From contig JAAYVE010000046.1 of assembly GCA_012517315.1 (NCBI GenBank), forward strand, positions 93,210 through 157,209: DNA of 64,000 nt. The letters are read 5' to 3'. Positions 47,103 through 56,569 of this stretch are shown here, piece after piece (the first letter of the stretch is position 1; every line of letters begins with the position of its first letter). The position numbers were made by a program, and so were the translations under genes. The notes under the pieces were generated by a model. It was not told the DNA's origin. It worked only from the letters and a program-made list of their open reading frames with translations, and did not search any database. Origin of the DNA: Deltaproteobacteria bacterium. GTDB lineage: Bacteria > Desulfobacterota > Syntrophobacteria > Syntrophobacterales > Syntrophobacteraceae.

Positions 47103-47758
47103 CACTGTTCCGATCTGAGGGCCACCGCCGGCTGCATGCGGGCGGCGACGAGGGCGGGATAGATGACCCCGAGGAGAGAGAGGATGACGGCGAGGAGGCA
47201 GGCCCAGGAGAGAATGAAGAGCATTTGCGCTGGAGGCCAATTGGAGAAAATCGGCCGTCCAAACTTGGCCCCAAGGGAGAGCGTCGAGAAGGTGATTCCC
47301 GTCAGTCCGCCGGCCAGCCCTCCGAAAAAACCCTGGTACATGGCCTCAAGGACGAAGATCCGGACCACAAAACTGTTCAGGGCTCCCAAGCACTTGAAAG
47401 TGCCGATCTCGCGGAAGCGTTCCGTAACGGCCATCAGCTGGGCGTTGACAATTCCCACCACCGCGACGAGCAGGGAGAGAAACATGAGCCAGCGGTCCTT
47501 CGGACTACTTCCAAACTGGTCGCCCACCGGTTCGTAACCTTTCGCGAGAACAATGCGCTGAAGATCAGGGTCGGCTGCGGGCCACAACGAATTGAGCATG
47601 GCGTAGCCGGACCAGGTGTAGGCGACGAAGGCGATGGCCAAAGCAAGGGTGATGGTGGTGATGACGGAGCGGAAAAGGCGCACCTTCAAGGAGTTGAAAG
47701 CGATCCGAATGACCTGCCTCCAAGGAAGAATCACCTGTCTTTGGACCACGATCGCCAC
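47102..47758 (-). CDS. Short FtsX-type ABC permease
   Basis: A 218-residue permease with only the minimal FtsX fold. Helix 1 (about 22-44) is followed by a short, roughly 50-residue periplasmic segment in place of the large MacB_PCD domain. Helices 2-4 follow, with the cytoplasmic coupling segment TERFREIGTFKCLGALNSFV and the closing YPALVAARMQPAVAL. The first codon is GTG at 47758; no strong ribosome site is visible, so an internal start is possible. It is the first gene of the operon. Its small size suggests a half-transporter acting with the big fusion protein: one ATPase with two unlike permeases, as in LolCDE. Confidence 0.82.
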   Translation of the reverse strand: MAIVVQRQVILPWRQVIRIAFNSLKVRLFRSVITTITLALAIAFVAYTWSGYAMLNSLWPAADPDLQRIVLAKGYEPVGDQFGSSPKDRWLMFLSLLVAVVGIVNAQLMAVTERFREIGTFKCLGALNSFVVRIFVLEAMYQGFFGGLAGGLTGITFSTLSLGAKFGRPIFSNWPPAQMLFILSWACLLAVILSLLGVIYPALVAARMQPAVALRSEQ

Positions 47759-48173
47759 GGGAGGAATCCATATTCATGTGTTGACTGGAGGAAGAACCGA
47801 AACATGATGGGCGGTCGATACGACAAACCGCCGATTCCGGATTCGGAAGGTCCGCAAAGGTATTTTTGAGATGGCATCCCTGCGGCAGAAACCTCCTGGA
47901 AAGGCGGCCGCTGCTCGATGAAACAACCAAATAATAAACTCCACTCCATCGGATTGCAATAATCTGTACTCGCGGAAAAGAGCGCGCCGGACGAAACCCA
48001 ACGCACTGCCGTGCAGGGCCAAAAAGGAACATGGGGTTCACCTCCTGCGAAAGGGTTCAAGTGGAGCTTGCATTGGATCGATATTCTCATTGGCTGAAAG
48101 GGAATACCTTGTGAAAGCATCCCTATCCAACAGCGGACCAATCCAAGGACATCACAAATACTGAGCGCTCCCG
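47759..48173. other. Divergent control region
   Basis: About 415 bases between the start of the minus-strand exporter operon and the plus-strand c-di-GMP gene. I see no supported gene and no strong hexamer pair on either strand. Confidence 0.45.
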
Positions 48174-50837
48174 ATGATCGAAACCTTTTCCAGGAGTGAC
48201 ACCTCCAGGATCCTTGTGGTCGACGATGACGAATCGACCCGTCACATTCTTCGAGAATCCCTTGAAATGAAAGGCTTCTTGGTTGAAGTGGCGGAAACCG
48301 GTGCAGAAGCCCTCGGCCTCTTCGAGACACATAAACCCCACCTTATCCTCCTGGATGTGGTCATGCCGGGCATGGACGGCTTCGAAGTCTGCAGGACGAT
48401 CCGATCCCGACGCAATGGGGGTCATGTTCCCATCGTGATGATCACCGGGTTTGAGGACATCGAATCCATCAAGCGGGCCTACGAGGCGGGGGCGACCGAT
48501 TTTGTCACCAAGCCCATCAATCTATTTGTCCTATCGGAACGGCTGCGATACATGCTACGGGCCAGTCAGACCCTCGAGATGCTCCGCAGGAGCGAAGCAC
48601 GCCTTGCCAAAGCGCAAAAGATCGCGCGCATGGGCAGCTGGGAGCTGGACCTGGAAACTGGGGACTTTCACTGTTCAGACGAAACCTCCGTCCTTTGCGG
48701 ATTGCCTCTTCGGGATGTGAAGCCGGGAAGAAAAGAACTCATGGAGCACGTCCATCCCGAGGATCGTAAAGCCCTCAGGAAAGCCGTCGTTTCCGCCCTG
48801 AGGGAGAAAAGGCCCAAGGAATTGGACCACCGCATCCTTTTACCCGGCAAAGGGGATCGCATGGTTTCCCACAGAATCGAGGTGCTTGCAGACCCGGATG
48901 GAAACCCTCAGCGCATCGCTGCGACGGTTCAGGACATTACGGAAAGAAAGCGCGGGGAACTGCTGGAAGCGGAGCGAAACCAAATCCTGGAGATGGTGAT
49001 CCGGGGGGAACCCCTCAGGGAGATCCTGGGCCGCCTGATATCCATGGTGGAACACCAGAGGCCCGATGCGGTGTGTGTCCTCTCAATCCTGAAGGGCAGT
49101 CAGCTCCATGCCGTGGCCCCCACGGCCATGCCTGGGCAACTTGCGGAGCTGCTGGAAGGACAGGTGACGGGACCCAGAAGCGGCTGCTGCGGAACGTGCG
49201 CATATTTCGGGCGAAAGGTCGTTGTGCCGAACATTGCTGAAAGCCCGCTCTGGGAAGCCCATCGGCATGTCGCCATCCAGTGCGGCATCATGGCGGGGTT
49301 TTCCGTGCCCATTCTGTCGGGGCGAGGACGCATCCTGGGAACCGTCGCCTTGTATTACCGCAAACCATCCCACCCGAGGCGCTTCGAACACAGCCTCCTG
49401 GAAACGGCGAGCAGGCTCGCCGCTGTGGCGATAGAACAAAGGCAGCTCAACGAGCAGCTCGCACACCAGGCCCATCACGATGCCCTCACAGGCCTGCCCA
49501 ACCGCCTGCTCTTCGCCGACAGGCTGGTCCAGGCCCTTGCCCAGGCGGAACGCCACGGCGGGAAAGTGGCCGTCATCTACATCGATCTCGACCGTTTCAA
49601 GCACGTCAACGACTTTCTTGGGCACCATGTCGGTGACCTGCTGCTTCGGGAAATCGCCGAACGTTTGAAGGGGTGCACGCGCAAGAGCGATACCCTGGCC
49701 AGGATGGGCGGCGACGAGTTCATGCTGGTTTTGACGGGAATCGTGGGCAGGGAGGACGCATCCTACACGGGACAAAGGCTTGTGGAGGTCCTGAGGGAAC
49801 CGGTCCGGGTGGAAAACAACGAACTGCACGTCAGTGCGAGCATCGGTATCAGCATGTTTCCCGACGACGGGGAAGACACCCTGGATCTGCAGAGAAAAGC
49901 CGACATCGCCATGTACTGCGCCAAAAACGGGGGCGGAAACCGCTTCCAGTTTTTTACGGAGGAAATGAATGCCGTCGTCGTGGAACGGCTGGAGTTGGAA
50001 AACGATCTGAGAAAGGCGCTGGAGCGGGGGGAGTTCGAGTTGCACTATCAGCCCCAGTACGACTTGAACCGGAATGCCGTCGTGGGCTTGGAGGCCCTGC
50101 TGCGATGGAACCACCCGGAAATGGGTTGCATTCCGCCGGTCCGATTTGTTCCCATCGCGGAGGAAACGGGGCTCATCATCCCCATCGGAGCATGGGTCCT
50201 GAAGGAAGCCTGTCGTAGGAACGCTCAATGGCAGAAAGCCGGCTTCGAACCGTTCAAGATCGCCGTCAATGTCTCCGCCCTCCAGCTCAGCCAGGTCGAT
50301 TTCCCCCAGACTGTCTCCAGATGCCTGGAAGAGACGGGCATGGACCCGAGATGGCTCGAATTGGAAGTCACGGAGAGCGTCCTCATGAGGGACGTGCAAT
50401 CGGTCACCCGCTCCTTGGTAGCCATTCGTTCCATGGGTGTGAGCATCGCCATAGACGATTTCGGAAACGGCTATTCCTCCATGTCCTATCTCCAATGGTT
50501 GCCCGTAGACTGTCTCAAGATCGACCAATCCTTCATCCAGGAACTGGAAAACCCCGACCACCCAATGGACCGCTCCAGGACCCTCATCAAAGCCTTCGTC
50601 CAGCTTGCGGAAAACCTGGGGCTGAGGCTTCTGGCCGAAGGGGTGGAGAGCAGGGAGCAGTGCAAATGTCTCAAGGAAGCAGGTTGTGAACTCGGCCAGG
50701 GGTTTCTGTTCAGTGTGCCCATGACGGCGACGGAAGTGGAATCCATGTGCAGGGAGCAAAAGGAAGGATTGTCATGCCATTGGCTGGCGGGCGGCAATGG
50801 AGGACGTCCTGAAAAGACGGGCCATGATCGCTGTTAG
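48174..50837 (+). CDS. REC-PAS-GAF-GGDEF-EAL c-di-GMP turnover protein
   Basis: An 887-residue cytosolic signalling protein. Receiver (1-125; VVDDDES, acceptor Asp61 in LILLDVVMPGMDG, Lys in FVTKPIN), PAS with PAC (about 145-260), GAF (about 265-425, with CCGTC at 338-342), GGDEF (about 430-595) and EAL (about 605-860). The cyclase signature GGDEF (512-516) is intact, and the inhibitory RxxD site (RKSD, 503-506) is present. The EAL motif (LEALLRW) with NVSALQL, EVTESVL, DDFGNGYSS and LKIDQSF is also intact. So both synthesis and hydrolysis of c-di-GMP are possible, set by phosphorylation of the receiver. It is divergent from the export operon and convergent with the glycosyltransferase at 51009. 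Confidence 0.93.
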   Translation: MIETFSRSDTSRILVVDDDESTRHILRESLEMKGFLVEVAETGAEALGLFETHKPHLILLDVVMPGMDGFEVCRTIRSRRNGGHVPIVMITGFEDIESIKRAYEAGATDFVTKPINLFVLSERLRYMLRASQTLEMLRRSEARLAKAQKIARMGSWELDLETGDFHCSDETSVLCGLPLRDVKPGRKELMEHVHPEDRKALRKAVVSALREKRPKELDHRILLPGKGDRMVSHRIEVLADPDGNPQRIAATVQDITERKRGELLEAERNQILEMVIRGEPLREILGRLISMVEHQRPDAVCVLSILKGSQLHAVAPTAMPGQLAELLEGQVTGPRSGCCGTCAYFGRKVVVPNIAESPLWEAHRHVAIQCGIMAGFSVPILSGRGRILGTVALYYRKPSHPRRFEHSLLETASRLAAVAIEQRQLNEQLAHQAHHDALTGLPNRLLFADRLVQALAQAERHGGKVAVIYIDLDRFKHVNDFLGHHVGDLLLREIAERLKGCTRKSDTLARMGGDEFMLVLTGIVGREDASYTGQRLVEVLREPVRVENNELHVSASIGISMFPDDGEDTLDLQRKADIAMYCAKNGGGNRFQFFTEEMNAVVVERLELENDLRKALERGEFELHYQPQYDLNRNAVVGLEALLRWNHPEMGCIPPVRFVPIAEETGLIIPIGAWVLKEACRRNAQWQKAGFEPFKIAVNVSALQLSQVDFPQTVSRCLEETGMDPRWLELEVTESVLMRDVQSVTRSLVAIRSMGVSIAIDDFGNGYSSMSYLQWLPVDCLKIDQSFIQELENPDHPMDRSRTLIKAFVQLAENLGLRLLAEGVESREQCKCLKEAGCELGQGFLFSVPMTATEVESMCREQKEGLSCHWLAGGNGGRPEKTGHDRC

Positions 50838-51008
50838 AGTGGGAGAAGCCCTGCTTCGGGATGTGGTTCCGGCCATCAGTCATGCCCAAGAATCTCAATG
50901 GGCGACCGCCCCCTCGTTCCCACTCAGGCAATTCTCCTTTATCACTGAGCCGCCTTCAGACGCCGCGAAGCTCTCCCACCCGACAAATGCAGCGTCGGAA
51001 AGTTCGCA

Positions 51009-52133
51009 TCAGGGAGATACCAAGTTTTCCAGCAGGCGGGTGGTGTTTTCCGCGCCGTTGAGATCGAGGGATACCCTCCCTCTCTCCTGACTCCTTTCCA
51101 TCTCCTCCTTCATGCAGGCTGCCAACGACTCCACCTCCAGGGTCTCCACGACCCTCAACACCCCCAGGCTCTCCAGCCTTCTGGCCCTCAGGGCCTGCTC
51201 CCGGTTCTGGGAGAACGGGTGAACGATCGCCTTCAGCCCCACACTCAGAATGTCCATGCATGTGTTGTACCCCGCCATGCTCACGGAGAGATCCGCCCGG
51301 GCCAGTTCCCCCAGGAAATCGAGGGAAAAGGGGTGCACACTGATGCGAATGTCCTGGGAAGCCATTTGAAAAAGGAGGTCCCGGTGGAGGGGCTCTGTAA
51401 AAGGACCGAGGAAAACTCTCAGGCGCAGGTTCGAAAAAGGCAAGCTCCGGAAAGCCTGAATGGAGGAGGCCATGAGATCGTAACCCACTTTCCCGCCGCC
51501 ACTGCTCAGGACAATGACGCGGACTCCCTCCTGTTTCTTCACCCGGGGAGCCCTTCTCACCACAAAACCCGTGTAGTGTGTCGGGATGCTTATACGGGCC
51601 GTCTGAAAGAAGGTGTCCTCCAGTCTCACCAATGCGGGGTCCGAGTGAATCAACAGGAGATGATAGTATGGGTTCAGCGTTCCGAGCACCCTTTCTTCGT
51701 ACGTCGCTTGATCCCCCTTTTCCACGAGGATGTCCCTGAGACTGCACACCACTCTCGCCCGGAACCTTCCCCCGGCCGTTTCCTCCAGAACGGGCATGAT
51801 TTCGAAGGCGAAGCGTTTCCGGCCGAAAGGAAAGAGTTCCGTCACGAAGACGTCGGGATCGAATTCTCGAAAGGTCTCCCAAAGGATTCTGCTCCGCTTG
51901 TGCCGGATCTCCTCCAGGGGGCCGTTGCGCACTTCCATGGTCTTGAACTGAGCGTCCATCATGAGGGGGGGGAGAAAGACCCGTTGCACATGGCTTGGAA
52001 CCCGGAAACCCGAAACCGGTTCTCCTCCTTCCACAAAAAGGACCTTGTGGCGGTGAAGGCCTTGGGCGATTTCCATGCTCCGGAAAAAATGCCCGATGCC
52101 CAGCACGTGCTGGCAGTAGATCATCACTTTCAT
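51009..52133 (-). CDS. MurG-like (GT28/GT-B fold) glycosyltransferase
   Basis: A 374-residue GT-B fold protein that begins MKVMIYCQHVLGIGHFFRSM, the loop typical of predicted glycosyltransferases in the MurG-like group (COG4671). The C-terminal half has IVLSSGGGKVGYDLM as the switch to the nucleotide-binding domain and SMAGYNTCMDILSVGLKAIV as the donor-site loop. The ATG at 52133 is used although GGAGG lies rather far upstream (about 17 bases). The frame is open to 52280, but that extension overlaps the permease gene. It follows the two MacB-type permeases (68-base gap) and may glycosylate the exported product. Confidence 0.82.
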   Translation of the reverse strand: MKVMIYCQHVLGIGHFFRSMEIAQGLHRHKVLFVEGGEPVSGFRVPSHVQRVFLPPLMMDAQFKTMEVRNGPLEEIRHKRSRILWETFREFDPDVFVTELFPFGRKRFAFEIMPVLEETAGGRFRARVVCSLRDILVEKGDQATYEERVLGTLNPYYHLLLIHSDPALVRLEDTFFQTARISIPTHYTGFVVRRAPRVKKQEGVRVIVLSSGGGKVGYDLMASSIQAFRSLPFSNLRLRVFLGPFTEPLHRDLLFQMASQDIRISVHPFSLDFLGELARADLSVSMAGYNTCMDILSVGLKAIVHPFSQNREQALRARRLESLGVLRVVETLEVESLAACMKEEMERSQERGRVSLDLNGAENTTRLLENLVSP

Positions 52134-52201
52134 GGTCGATGACCGAATACCTCCCCAGGATACGTCCAAGGACATGGGACAAGACCCGTTCACCTTGGAC
52201 G

Positions 52202-53425
52202 TCACGAGCGGATGATGTCCACCGGCTGAATGCTGATGGCTTTCCTGGACGGGTAGATGCCCGCAAGAATACCGGTGCACACGGAAGCCACAAAGGAAAC
52301 GAGGAACCCCTCCGGGGAAATCTCAAAAGGAAGCCTGGAAACCTTGAAAACAACCACGGTGATGAGGAAACCCAGGAAGACTCCCGCCACACCACCCAGG
52401 AGCGAGATGAAGGAGGACTCCACCAGAAACTGGGTGACGATGTCCCGCCTCCTGGAACCCACGGCTCTTCTGATGCCGATCTCCATTCGCCTCTCGTTCA
52501 CAATGAGAATCATGATGGAGAGAATCCCGATGGCACCGATGAGAAAGGAAATGCCTGCGGCGATGCGGCCCAGAATGGTGATCATGGAAGTGGCCTGGCT
52601 CTTGAGGGCGGCCACGTCCTTGGCGTCGATCACCGTGAAATCGTCACGCTTTCCTCCTCTGATGTTGTGCCGCTCTCTGAGGATGGACTCGATCTCGATC
52701 TTTGCGGTCTGCACGGCATCGCTTCCGGCCGCCTGCACATTGATCGTGTTGATGTAGTTCAGGTTCACGAACCTTCTGAGGAAGGTGTGAATGGGTATGA
52801 AGATCTGGTTGTCCTGGTCCACGTTGGAGAGGTCCACCCCTTTTTCCTCCATGATTCCGATGACCCGGCAGGGCACTCGCCACACGAGAATGTGTCTTCC
52901 CAAGGGGTTCTCGTCCGGAAAAAGCTTTTCCACCACCTTCTGACCCAGGACGACGACCCGCCTCAGGGCCTGATCGTCTTCCTGGGTGAAAAAAAAACCC
53001 TCTTTCACACGGAAATTCCGCAGCTCAGGGTAGTTTGGGGTCACCCCCGTCACCAAAACAGACGCCAGCACATTGCTGCCATACCTCACAGGGAACGACT
53101 TGAAGCTCGACGGGGCCACATCCAGGACCGAAGGCGCCCCCTCCACAATGGCTGAGGCATCGGCCATGGTGAGGGTGGTGGCTTCACTGAGCAGCCTCGC
53201 AGCGCCGCCGTGGCGAATGACCCTGCCGCTTCTGACCACCAAAAGATCCTTTCCCAGCTTTTCGACCTCCATTTGCCCTTTCCTGGCCAGCGAAGCGGAG
53301 AGGTTGGACACAAGGATGAGGGAAAAGGTCCCGAGAAAGACCCCGAGGACCGCAAGAGCCGTTCTCAGCTTGAAGCTGTAGAGGGACCGCAGGGCGATGC
53401 GCAGGTTGAGAAACACACGTCTCAT
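52202..53425 (-). CDS. MacB-type ABC permease, second of a pair
   Basis: A 407-residue protein with the MacB permease layout: helix 1 (about 22-45, TALAVLGVFLGTFSLILVS), a large periplasmic MacB_PCD domain (about 46-270), then three helices with the coupling loop NERRMEIGIRRAVGSRRRDI and the closing YPSRKAISIQPVDIIR. It overlaps the first permease by four bases (ATGA). As the ATPase is encoded separately, the transporter is split relative to E. coli MacB. Two non-identical permeases suggest a heterodimer. Confidence 0.9.
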   Translation of the reverse strand: MRRVFLNLRIALRSLYSFKLRTALAVLGVFLGTFSLILVSNLSASLARKGQMEVEKLGKDLLVVRSGRVIRHGGAARLLSEATTLTMADASAIVEGAPSVLDVAPSSFKSFPVRYGSNVLASVLVTGVTPNYPELRNFRVKEGFFFTQEDDQALRRVVVLGQKVVEKLFPDENPLGRHILVWRVPCRVIGIMEEKGVDLSNVDQDNQIFIPIHTFLRRFVNLNYINTINVQAAGSDAVQTAKIEIESILRERHNIRGGKRDDFTVIDAKDVAALKSQATSMITILGRIAAGISFLIGAIGILSIMILIVNERRMEIGIRRAVGSRRRDIVTQFLVESSFISLLGGVAGVFLGFLITVVVFKVSRLPFEISPEGFLVSFVASVCTGILAGIYPSRKAISIQPVDIIRS

Positions 53426-54645
53426 GTGCGGATGGCTTCGATGGGTTCAAGGTTGGCCGCACGGGAGGCCGGTTGCAGCCCGAAGGCGATCCCCACGAAC
53501 CAAGAGAGAAGGAGACCCACCGCGAACGCTTTCCAGGAGAAATGGATGGGAAAGTCGGCGATGAGAGTGAGCAGCCTGGAACCACCGATGGCGGACACGA
53601 ATCCGATGAGACCTCCTATGGTGGTCAGTGTGACCGCTTCCCCGAGAAACTGCAGGCGAATGTCGTTTCGCCTCGCTCCCACGGACCTTCGAATACCGAT
53701 CTCCTTGCTCCTCTCTTTGACCGAGAGGAGAAAAAGATTGGCCAGGACAAAACCCGCCACCACCAGGGAGATGACCCCCACAATCCCTAGGAAGACAACC
53801 AGAGAACCGGTCAACGCCGCAAGGAACTTGATGATTTCCTTGGGAGAGATGATCCGGAAGTCGTCGGGAACACCCTCCGGCAGCTGGTGCCTCTGCCTGA
53901 GAAGCAGGCGCACTTCTTCTTCGTAACGGCTGAGTTTTTTCTGGTCCACGAACCGCACCCGGAAGACGGAAATGTACTTTCTTTCGTTCTGCATTTTCCG
54001 CATCACGGTGGAGATGGGCATGATGAGCCGATTGTCCAGGTTCTGCCCCGTCGGGGTTGTTCCTCGGTCGGAAAGCACCCCCACCACCTGCACGGGGATT
54101 CCCTTGACGAAGAGGTACTTGCCAACCGGATCTTCCTTTGCGAAGAGTTCCTCCACCACGTGGCTGCCGAGGATGGCGACGTTTCTCAGGCCCCTTATGT
54201 CCGCATCCGTAAAGTCGGATCCCTCCACCACAGGCCAGGTCCAAGCCCGGCTGAAGTCGCTCGTGGACCCCACAACGAGGGATTGGTATTTCTTGTCCCG
54301 GTAAGCCACGGTCACATCGCCCATGGAAGTGGAGGGCGCCACGACATAGGCCCCGGGGAACGCCTCCTTCACCGCTTGCACATCTTCAAGGGTAAGGGTC
54401 TTCTCCCGTTTTCCGATAGCGCGAGCCTCATCGCTGCCGCTCACCACGAGAAGCGCGTCGGGACCGAAGAGGGCCACCATGTCGAACGCTTTCTTGAACG
54501 CCCCTTCGGTAGCCGCCACAATGATGGTGATGGAGGAGATGCCCAGGGCCACGCTGACCACGCAGAAGAGGGTTCTCAACTTGAAGGCCCTGACGGCCAT
54601 CACGGATTGTCGGAGAATCCTGCCGAGTCGTCCCATGTCAATCAA
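53422..54645 (-). CDS. MacB-type ABC permease, first of a pair
   Basis: A 407-residue MacB/FtsX permease: helix 1 (about 22-46), MacB_PCD periplasmic domain (about 47-270), and three C-terminal helices with VKERSKEIGIRRSVGARRND at the coupling loop and a closing LQPASRAANLEPIEAIR. It overlaps the upstream ATPase gene and the downstream permease gene, each by four bases, so all three are translationally coupled. It is only distantly similar to the second permease. The start may be the ATG at 54645 or one three codons later. Confidence 0.9.
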   Translation of the reverse strand: MIDMGRLGRILRQSVMAVRAFKLRTLFCVVSVALGISSITIIVAATEGAFKKAFDMVALFGPDALLVVSGSDEARAIGKREKTLTLEDVQAVKEAFPGAYVVAPSTSMGDVTVAYRDKKYQSLVVGSTSDFSRAWTWPVVEGSDFTDADIRGLRNVAILGSHVVEELFAKEDPVGKYLFVKGIPVQVVGVLSDRGTTPTGQNLDNRLIMPISTVMRKMQNERKYISVFRVRFVDQKKLSRYEEEVRLLLRQRHQLPEGVPDDFRIISPKEIIKFLAALTGSLVVFLGIVGVISLVVAGFVLANLFLLSVKERSKEIGIRRSVGARRNDIRLQFLGEAVTLTTIGGLIGFVSAIGGSRLLTLIADFPIHFSWKAFAVGLLLSWFVGIAFGLQPASRAANLEPIEAIRT

Positions 54646-55313
54646 TCGACAATGAGGCCGTCCAAGATGCGTACGGTCCTGCGGGCATAAGCGGCCGTGT
54701 TCGCGTCATGGGTGATGACCACCACCGTCTTTCCTCTCTGGTTCATCTTGCTCAAGAGGTCCATGATCTCCGAGGCCGTCTTGCTGTCCAATTGCCCGGT
54801 CGGCTCATCGGCAAGGATCAGGTCAGGGTCGTTGATGAGGGCCCTGGCAATGGCGACACGCTGTTGCTGGCCGCCCGAAAGCTGGTTCGGCTTGAACTTT
54901 GCCCTGTCGCTCAACCCCACAAGTCCTAGGATTTCCTTGGCCCGCTTCCGTGTGAAACCGTCCCTGGAACGTTCCATGTACAGGGTGGGAAGCAGCACGT
55001 TTTCGAGAACCGTGGCATAGGAAAGAAGATAGAAGTTCTGAAACACGAAACCGATGTGTTCGTTTCTCAGGACGGACAGTTCATCATCGTTGAGCTGCGT
55101 CACTTCCTTACCGGCGATCACGTAGCTTCCCGAAGACGGAACGTCAAGGCAGCCCAGAATGTTCATGAGTGTGGTCTTCCCTGACCCGGAAGGCCCCATG
55201 ATAGCGATGAACTCACCCTGCTCCACCTGAAGGTTGATTCCTTTGAGAACCTCCACTTCCTCTTCGCCGATCAGGTATCTCTTCTTCACGTTTTCCAGCA
55301 CGCACAAAGACAT
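54642..55313 (-). CDS. MacB-type ABC transporter ATPase
   Basis: A 223-residue ATP-binding subunit: Walker [10 protein letters not shown], signature [15 protein letters not shown], Walker [13 protein letters not shown], switch THD. It energises the two permeases encoded immediately downstream. The ATG at 55313 has GAGGGAC eight bases upstream. The frame is open further (55523), but that stretch overlaps the adaptor gene and is not ATPase-like. It belongs to the MacB/LolD class of exporters. Confidence 0.93.
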   Translation of the reverse strand: MSLCVLENVKKRYLIGEEEVEVLKGINLQVEQGEFIAIMGPSGSGKTTLMNILGCLDVPSSGSYVIAGKEVTQLNDDELSVLRNEHIGFVFQNFYLLSYATVLENVLLPTLYMERSRDGFTRKRAKEILGLVGLSDRAKFKPNQLSGGQQQRVAIARALINDPDLILADEPTGQLDSKTASEIMDLLSKMNQRGKTVVVITHDANTAAYARRTVRILDGLIVD

Positions 55314-55338
55314 GAGCGGAGTCCCTCGCCGCGCGCCG

Positions 55339-56520
55339 TCAGGATTTCGGAGCCATGGGGAGCACGATTCGGGTGGCCACCTCGTCCCCCTCCTGGATGC
55401 CCGAAAGGATTTCCGTCCGGTCCTCCCCTCGAATTCCCGTCGTGATAACCACCTTGTCCGCCTTGTTGGGACCCGAAACCTTGTAGGCCACCTGTTTCCC
55501 CTCGGCGAATTTGACGGCGGCATTGGGTACCGTGAGAATTCCCTCCTTTTCCTGAAAAATGATGCGCACCTGGCTGGTCATCTCCGGCTTGAGATATTCG
55601 GTGTCCTCTTTGCTCACCTCCACGATGGCCAGGTAGTAAACAATGTTATCCTTGGTCACAGGCTGCGGGTAAATCTTCCCCACTTTCCCCTTGAAAATCC
55701 TTTCCGGGAAGGCGTCCACGTAATACTCCACCTTCTGTCCCACTTGGGCCTTTCCAATGTTGGTCTCATCCACGTAGATCCAGAGATCCAGCAGAGTCGG
55801 GTCCAGGACGGTTACCAGGTTGGCCACTTGCAGCCCGGTCACGATGGTTTCCCCTTCCTGGATGGTCACGTCGGAAACCACGCCGTCGATGGGAGAAGTG
55901 ATGCGTGTGTAGGAAAGGTTCACTTCCAGCTGCTTGAGCTGCGCTTCCGCCTCTTCCACGCGTCCCTTGGAGATCTCCAGCTGGGTCTTGTACTCGTCCT
56001 GCAGGCGCCCCAGATTGGCCTCTGTGGCCTTGAATTGGCTCTTCGCCCGGTCCACCGCATCCGCTGTCGTGTACTCCTCCTTCAGGAGGGCCTGCTCCCG
56101 CTCAAACGTCACCCGGGCATAGTGAAAATTGGCCTGTGCTTCCCGGATGCGGTTGGGATACGTGAGCTGCACCTGCTCAAGCGTGCTTCGAGCGGCCTCC
56201 AGGGCGGCCTTCTGGCGGTCGATGGATTTGCGCAACTCCCGGTCATCCACCTGGGCAATGAGTTGCCCCTTCTGGACCCTGTCACCGATTTTGACGTGCA
56301 TCTTCACCACGATCCCGGTGATCCGGGAGCCGATCTTCACCACCGCACCAACCTGGGGCTTGATGATCCCTGTTTCCACCAGGACTCCCCGGATGCTTCC
56401 CTTCTCCACCTTGGCGGTTTCCAGGATTTCCATGCCAGGTTTGGTGTAGAACCTCTTGTAACCCAGGTATCCGCCGGCAATCCCCGCAAGAAGCAGAACA
56501 ATGAGTAAAAGTTTCTTCAA
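55339..56520 (-). CDS. MacA-like periplasmic adaptor (membrane fusion protein)
   Basis: A 393-residue adaptor with one N-terminal helix (KLLLIVLLLAGIAGGYLGY). The biotinyl-lipoyl halves are GSRITGIVVKMHVKIGDRVQKG and RITSPIDGVVSDVTIQEGE. A long alpha-helical hairpin (about 105-195), a beta-barrel, and a membrane-proximal domain with ILTVPNAAVKF follow. This is the link between the inner-membrane MacB-type permeases and the TolC-like channel encoded 49 bases upstream. Cargo in characterised MacAB systems includes macrolides, lipopeptides and haem. Confidence 0.92.
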   Translation of the reverse strand: MKKLLLIVLLLAGIAGGYLGYKRFYTKPGMEILETAKVEKGSIRGVLVETGIIKPQVGAVVKIGSRITGIVVKMHVKIGDRVQKGQLIAQVDDRELRKSIDRQKAALEAARSTLEQVQLTYPNRIREAQANFHYARVTFEREQALLKEEYTTADAVDRAKSQFKATEANLGRLQDEYKTQLEISKGRVEEAEAQLKQLEVNLSYTRITSPIDGVVSDVTIQEGETIVTGLQVANLVTVLDPTLLDLWIYVDETNIGKAQVGQKVEYYVDAFPERIFKGKVGKIYPQPVTKDNIVYYLAIVEVSKEDTEYLKPEMTSQVRIIFQEKEGILTVPNAAVKFAEGKQVAYKVSGPNKADKVVITTGIRGEDRTEILSGIQEGDEVATRIVLPMAPKS

Positions 56521-56569
56521 GGAAAAATCCTCCCCGCACAGGATGCGGTCGAGCTCTTCGACACGATCT

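Noticed and set aside
49083..50759. Long minus-strand open frame opposite the GGDEF-EAL gene
   Set aside because: Shadow of a strong coding sequence with intact GGDEF and EAL motifs on the plus strand.
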